Shown in pieces: positions 60,061 to 64,000 of a stretch of DNA of 64,000 nucleotides. Positions within the stretch are counted from its first letter, which is position 1. Every line of letters begins with the position of its first letter. The notes under the pieces were generated by a model, which saw only the letters and a program-made list of their open reading frames with translations, was not told the DNA's origin and did not search any database. The stretch covers positions 36,074,021 through 36,138,020 of the forward strand of contig NC_063188.1 of NCBI RefSeq assembly GCF_023159225.1, in the 5' to 3' direction. The translations under genes and the position numbers were made by a program. Source of the DNA: Perognathus longimembris pacificus (Eukaryota; Chordata; Mammalia; Rodentia; Heteromyidae).

Positions 60061-62529
60061 TAATTGCTTTTGAATTAACAAATTCAACATGGAAAATGGC
60101 TGCAAAGCCTAAAAGTAACTACTTAGGAGCATAAAAATTAATCTTTGACATCAGTCAAGGGACTGAAGAATCATGAGTTTGAAGACAGCCTAGACTACAT
60201 AGAAAGTCTGTATCTCAATCAAATAAACAAAAATGAGAAACAGAAACTGTGAAACTTTGGGAATTGTCTTTACTTAGTTCCTCAAATTTTCTTTAGCCAC
60301 CTCTTCTAATTTATCTGTTGCATAGTATGTATTTTTATCATTTGCAAGTGGTAGTTTGGCTCATAAGTAATGAGAAAAAACTTGGTATTGAAGAGAATCA
60401 AAACAATTCCTACACAGTCCCAACAATCATAGTTAACAGCACTGTATGACATGTATCATGTCATCTCAGGTGTCTTGAGTATTACCTGAGCCACAAGCAC
60501 CTTATTACAATATACATATGGTTCATTTGCCCCCGTGCTTTGCAGATCAGAGTGGGAGTACAAAGTTATAAGGTAGTCTATAGACAGAGACCAAAATTCA
60601 ATGAAAGAGAAAATAATTTATAACTTTGAGCCCCTTTGTTCTTCTCTTAGTATTATTCATAGTACATAGTTACACCATAAGACTGATCAAGATATCTAAG
60701 TGAATTTCCCCATAAAATAGACAAAAGCCATGATGCTCAGGATATGTGAAGGCCTACCCACTGCCAAATATTTTCCCACACCAAACTTTGGCCACTAGAA
60801 ATATATTTCCATGAGCTAAGGTATTGTAGTCTTACATCTAAGGAACCTGAGCCTACTCCTAGATTGGAACAAGGTGGTATGATTTGTTTTTACTGCATTT
60901 CTATTCTTAGCAACCCAACTGCAGGCAAAGAATGAATGGAATAAGAACTGGTGAATTTATTTTTAGAGTTGAGAAGAGTGACACAACTAAGAAGTACAGA
61001 CCTAGATAAGAGGCCTAGAAGGTCAGGTGTAAAGCCAGCAGGAAGCAATTGAACATCTCAAAGTTTAAGAGGGAGGAACTGTGGGATGTCAGCAGGTCAC
61101 ATAAAGGCAAGAAAAGTTGCACGATCACACACAAGTGAATTCTGCAAGTGTCACTAGATGTCATGAAGAGTTTATAATGATAATATATCATTCTTTCAGA
61201 TCCTTTTTCATGTTGATTCTCCATACAAATTTGGCAAATAGCAGAATGAATAGATCTGTGGTATAGCTGATGAAGTTGTAGGTGATAGCCAGGCTGGTTA
61301 TCTAGCAGGACTGAGAAGTCCACAGAGGAAGCAAATCTGCGAAGCTGACCTCATGAGCACAGTTCTCCAACTCATGGTGCTGCCAAGTTCTATTCTGCTC
61401 ACAACTTCAATGGCAGCTGGCTAAGCAGGGGATACATACAAGGCTTCTGAGAAAAGTACTTCCCACATAGACTCACTTTGCTCTCTGATGATTTAATAAA
61501 GAGGCACGGAGGGAGACATTGTGTCCCCAAAATTGTGAAATTGGGCCACTGATAGAGCTCATTATAGAGTAAACATATTGAAAATAGGAGTGAGTGCATA
61601 CCTCTGCTGCATAATTGCTCAATAGAATGACAAATATGCCTGTTAACGTTAAAAAATACTTCCTATTTCTACCTTCCCAATTTTTTCTGCTCACTCTTTA
61701 GTCTTATGGATAGATATTTGGATATTTTAAATGAACAATTGTGTTTCTTTATATTATGTCTGTTTTCTTGATTTAAATCTCTCTAAGTCTCCCAAATGTA
61801 TTACTTTCTTTAATCTTACTGGCAGAAAATACTTTAATATTTAAGTTCTCCAAAACAATTATAATGGAATGGAGAAAGTTACTTTTTAAAAAGCAGGTCT
61901 CTATTTCTAGCATTTCCATTGCAATCTTCAAAACAAGTATGTGTGAATAGAGTGTGACATGAAGATTTAAAACAAGGAGTGTATATAGTGTGCATCTAAG
62001 AGCATGGCAACTTACAAGTGATTTGCTTTTATCACAGAAAATCCCTGCAGTGAAATTGACTACAGAGCTGATATTATTAACAACTAAAATACTATTTCAA
62101 AGGGAAAAATAATATTTAGTGAAGGAAACTTAATGTACAATTACTTTAGGAGAGTGAGGAAGAGAAAATAAGACTTATACTTCTGTACAGTATCAATTCT
62201 GGATTTTCTGCTCCTAGAAAGTGGAAATTATTTGTTAGAAAAAAATGGCTAATTTGTACATGCAAACTCCAGAAAATTTGATAAACTTATTGCAATTTAA
62301 GTACATTAACTGAGATGTACCTCTAAAATGGTTAGTATGTATTATTGATTAAAATTCTCTATTTATTAAGGCAGGTATGTGGGGGAAAATACATATCAAC
62401 TCTATCCCAAGTCTAACTTATCAGTTCTGTTTGTAAATGAACAGGGCAATTATTGGGGGCAATTCATAAAAAGACCACAAGAGGGCGAGCTGCCCAAGTT
62501 TTTGTGAGGCACAGGTTTTCCCTGCCTAA
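60061..62529. other. Intron, no recognised element
   Basis: 2.5 kb of intron with no recognisable young repeat or gene. A B1-like scrap may exist at 60140-60235. Confidence 0.6.
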
Positions 62530-62566
62530 TTTCTTTTCTTTCTTTCTTTCTTTCTTTTTTTTTTTT
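62530..62566. repeat. (TTTC)n and poly(T)
   Basis: TTTC repeat merging with the T-rich end of the L1 at 62557-63118. Confidence 0.93.
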
Positions 62567-63118
62567 AATTTTTATTGTCAAACTGATGTAAAGAGAGGTT
62601 ACAGTTTCATACGTTAGGCATTGGATACATTTCTTGTACTGTTTTTACCTCCTCCCTCATACCTCCCTCCCTCCTCCCCCTTTCCCTTTCCCCCCCATGA
62701 GTTGTTCGGTTCATTTACACCAAACAGTTTTGCAAGTATTGCTTTTGTAGTTGTTTGTCTTTTTTACCCTGTGTCTCTCGATTTTGGTATTCCCTTTCGT
62801 TTCCGGGTTCAAATACCAGTATACACTGTTTCCAATATATTCAGATAAGATACAGAGATAGTGCAGGTACACCACAGGAAGGGGATACAAGATCATCAAT
62901 AGTAGAAGCTACGGTTACACATTGAAAGTAGTTACAACAGTGATATAACAATCGTTTCCATAACATGGAGTTCATTTCACTTAGCATCATCTTATGTGTT
63001 CATAAGGGTATAGCTACTAGGCTCTTGTGATCTTCTGCTGTGACTTGCCTAAAGCTGTGCTAATTATTCCCTAAGAGGGAGACCATAGAGTCCATGTTTC
63101 TTTGGGTCTGGCTCACTT
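62557..63118 (-). mobile_element. Truncated L1 3' end
   Basis: Minus-strand L1 3' UTR with T-rich left end, C-rich tract (62650-62697) and text closely matching 41100-41660. Stops at 'gggtctggctcacttc'. Confidence 0.87.
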
Positions 63119-63248
63119 CTGGTCAACTGCTAGTTGCTGGGAAGGAATTTGCAGAATATCTGCCTCATCTATATGCACCATTGTAGATGATAGAACCAAA
63201 GATTGAGAACATAGATAGGATCTTTCTCAAATCGAGGACCCAGGCAAC

Positions 63249-63249
<1 letters not shown>

Positions 63250-63287
<38 letters not shown>
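63250..63287. repeat. (AC)n microsatellite
   Basis: 38 bases of pure AC. Confidence 0.98.
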
Positions 63288-63289
<2 letters not shown>

Positions 63290-63559
63290 ATGACTCATGA
63301 CAGAAAAAATACAAAAGCAGCAGCCACAGAGATTCACTGTAGCTAGCTATCAACAGCTAGGAATTGTGCTAGGTCCTTTTTTGTTTGTATATACTTCTTA
63401 TTTCAATCTCTGGAAACAGAGAGACTCACTATTCCCATTTCACAAAATTGAAAACAAAAGAATAGAGCTTAGGTATGTTGCTTGAGATGGGTCAAGTAGT
63501 CACAACGCATATACCCAAATTGGGTGTGTGTATTTTGGAATCCAAAATCTGTGTTATGT

Positions 63560-63561
<2 letters not shown>

Positions 63562-63612
<51 letters not shown>
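63562..63612. repeat. (GT)n microsatellite
   Basis: 51 bases of pure GT at the 5' edge of a reversed SINE. It lies about 275 bp from the (AC)n at 63250, so the two form an inverted CA pair. Confidence 0.98.
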
Positions 63613-63614
<2 letters not shown>

Positions 63615-63619
63615 ACACA

Positions 63620-63835
63620 TATGCCAGTACTATAGCTCGAATTGAATTCAGGCCCTCACACTGTGGTTCAAGGCTGGGACACTACATTTGAGCCACATCT
63701 CCACTTTTGGCTTATGCAGGTTAATTGGAAATAAGTACCTCTCAGATTTATCTGACAAGTCTGGCTTCAAACTGTGATCCTCTGAACTCAGCCTTCCTAG
63801 TAACTGGTATTACAAACATGAGCCACTACCATTCA
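63620..63835 (-). mobile_element. B1-like/Geo composite SINE
   Basis: Reverse copy directly after a (GT)n tract that occupies the poly(T)/tail position. Confidence 0.75.
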
Positions 63836-64000
63836 GAACCTGGGTTCTTAATTTTTATTTTCTTCATATTCTGGCTCCTCTTCCTTTTCCGCCTTTTAGC
63901 TTGTGAGCTTGTAAAAGGTTGAAAGTTACTCACTAATGTTCAACTTATCCTATATGTTCCTTCAATTTATACCTTTCCAGTAGAATAGGTCTTTCCAGTT

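Overview
This is a mammalian (rodent) genomic window, almost certainly from the X chromosome. Coding content is sparse: it is mostly intron of one very large gene on the minus strand, IL1RAPL2 (an X-linked interleukin-1-receptor-accessory-protein-like synaptic adhesion receptor). A second, testis-type gene, TEX13A, is nested in it on the plus strand. The repeats identify the lineage. The window is full of dimeric SINEs whose left half is an ID-like, tRNA-Ala-derived monomer and whose right half is the 'Geo' monomer. This combination (IDL-Geo) is described only from geomyoid rodents (kangaroo rats, pocket mice, pocket gophers), so I infer a heteromyid or geomyid genome.

Layout: three consecutive IL1RAPL2 exons lie on the minus strand. 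In transcription order they are 57161-56888 (274 bp), 25438-25252 (187 bp) and 8628-8475 (154 bp). All have canonical GT/AG borders and compatible phases, and together they encode the first Ig-like domain and most of the second. The introns between them are about 31.4 kb and 16.6 kb. The sequence above 57161 belongs to the preceding intron and the sequence below 8475 to the following one. TEX13A (37702-39018, plus strand) sits in the 31.4 kb intron, antisense to its host. From memory, the human locus has the same nested arrangement. TEX13A has two coding exons separated by a 111-bp intron that has no stop in the coding frame. Its 401-residue product ends in a RanBP2-type zinc finger. Just upstream is a purine-rich minisatellite of about 21 bp units, which on the minus strand reads as a 7-residue repeat inside a 251-codon open frame.

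The rest is intronic DNA with many retroelements: 5'-truncated L1 copies (the best is 41092-43785, with a broken ORF2), several L1s with internal inversions, ancient L1 remnants, IDL-Geo SINEs often with clear target-site duplications, a second composite SINE (B1/7SL-like head joined to the same Geo tail), ID-like monomers, one MER5A-type hAT fragment, and several (CA)n/(GT)n microsatellites. A CpG-rich block at about 49380-49740, next to an assembly gap, may be part of an LTR or a small CpG island. There are two gaps of exactly 500 N (9532-10031, 48519-49018), which look like fixed-size scaffold joins. I found no tRNA, rRNA, CRISPR array or bacterial-type system.
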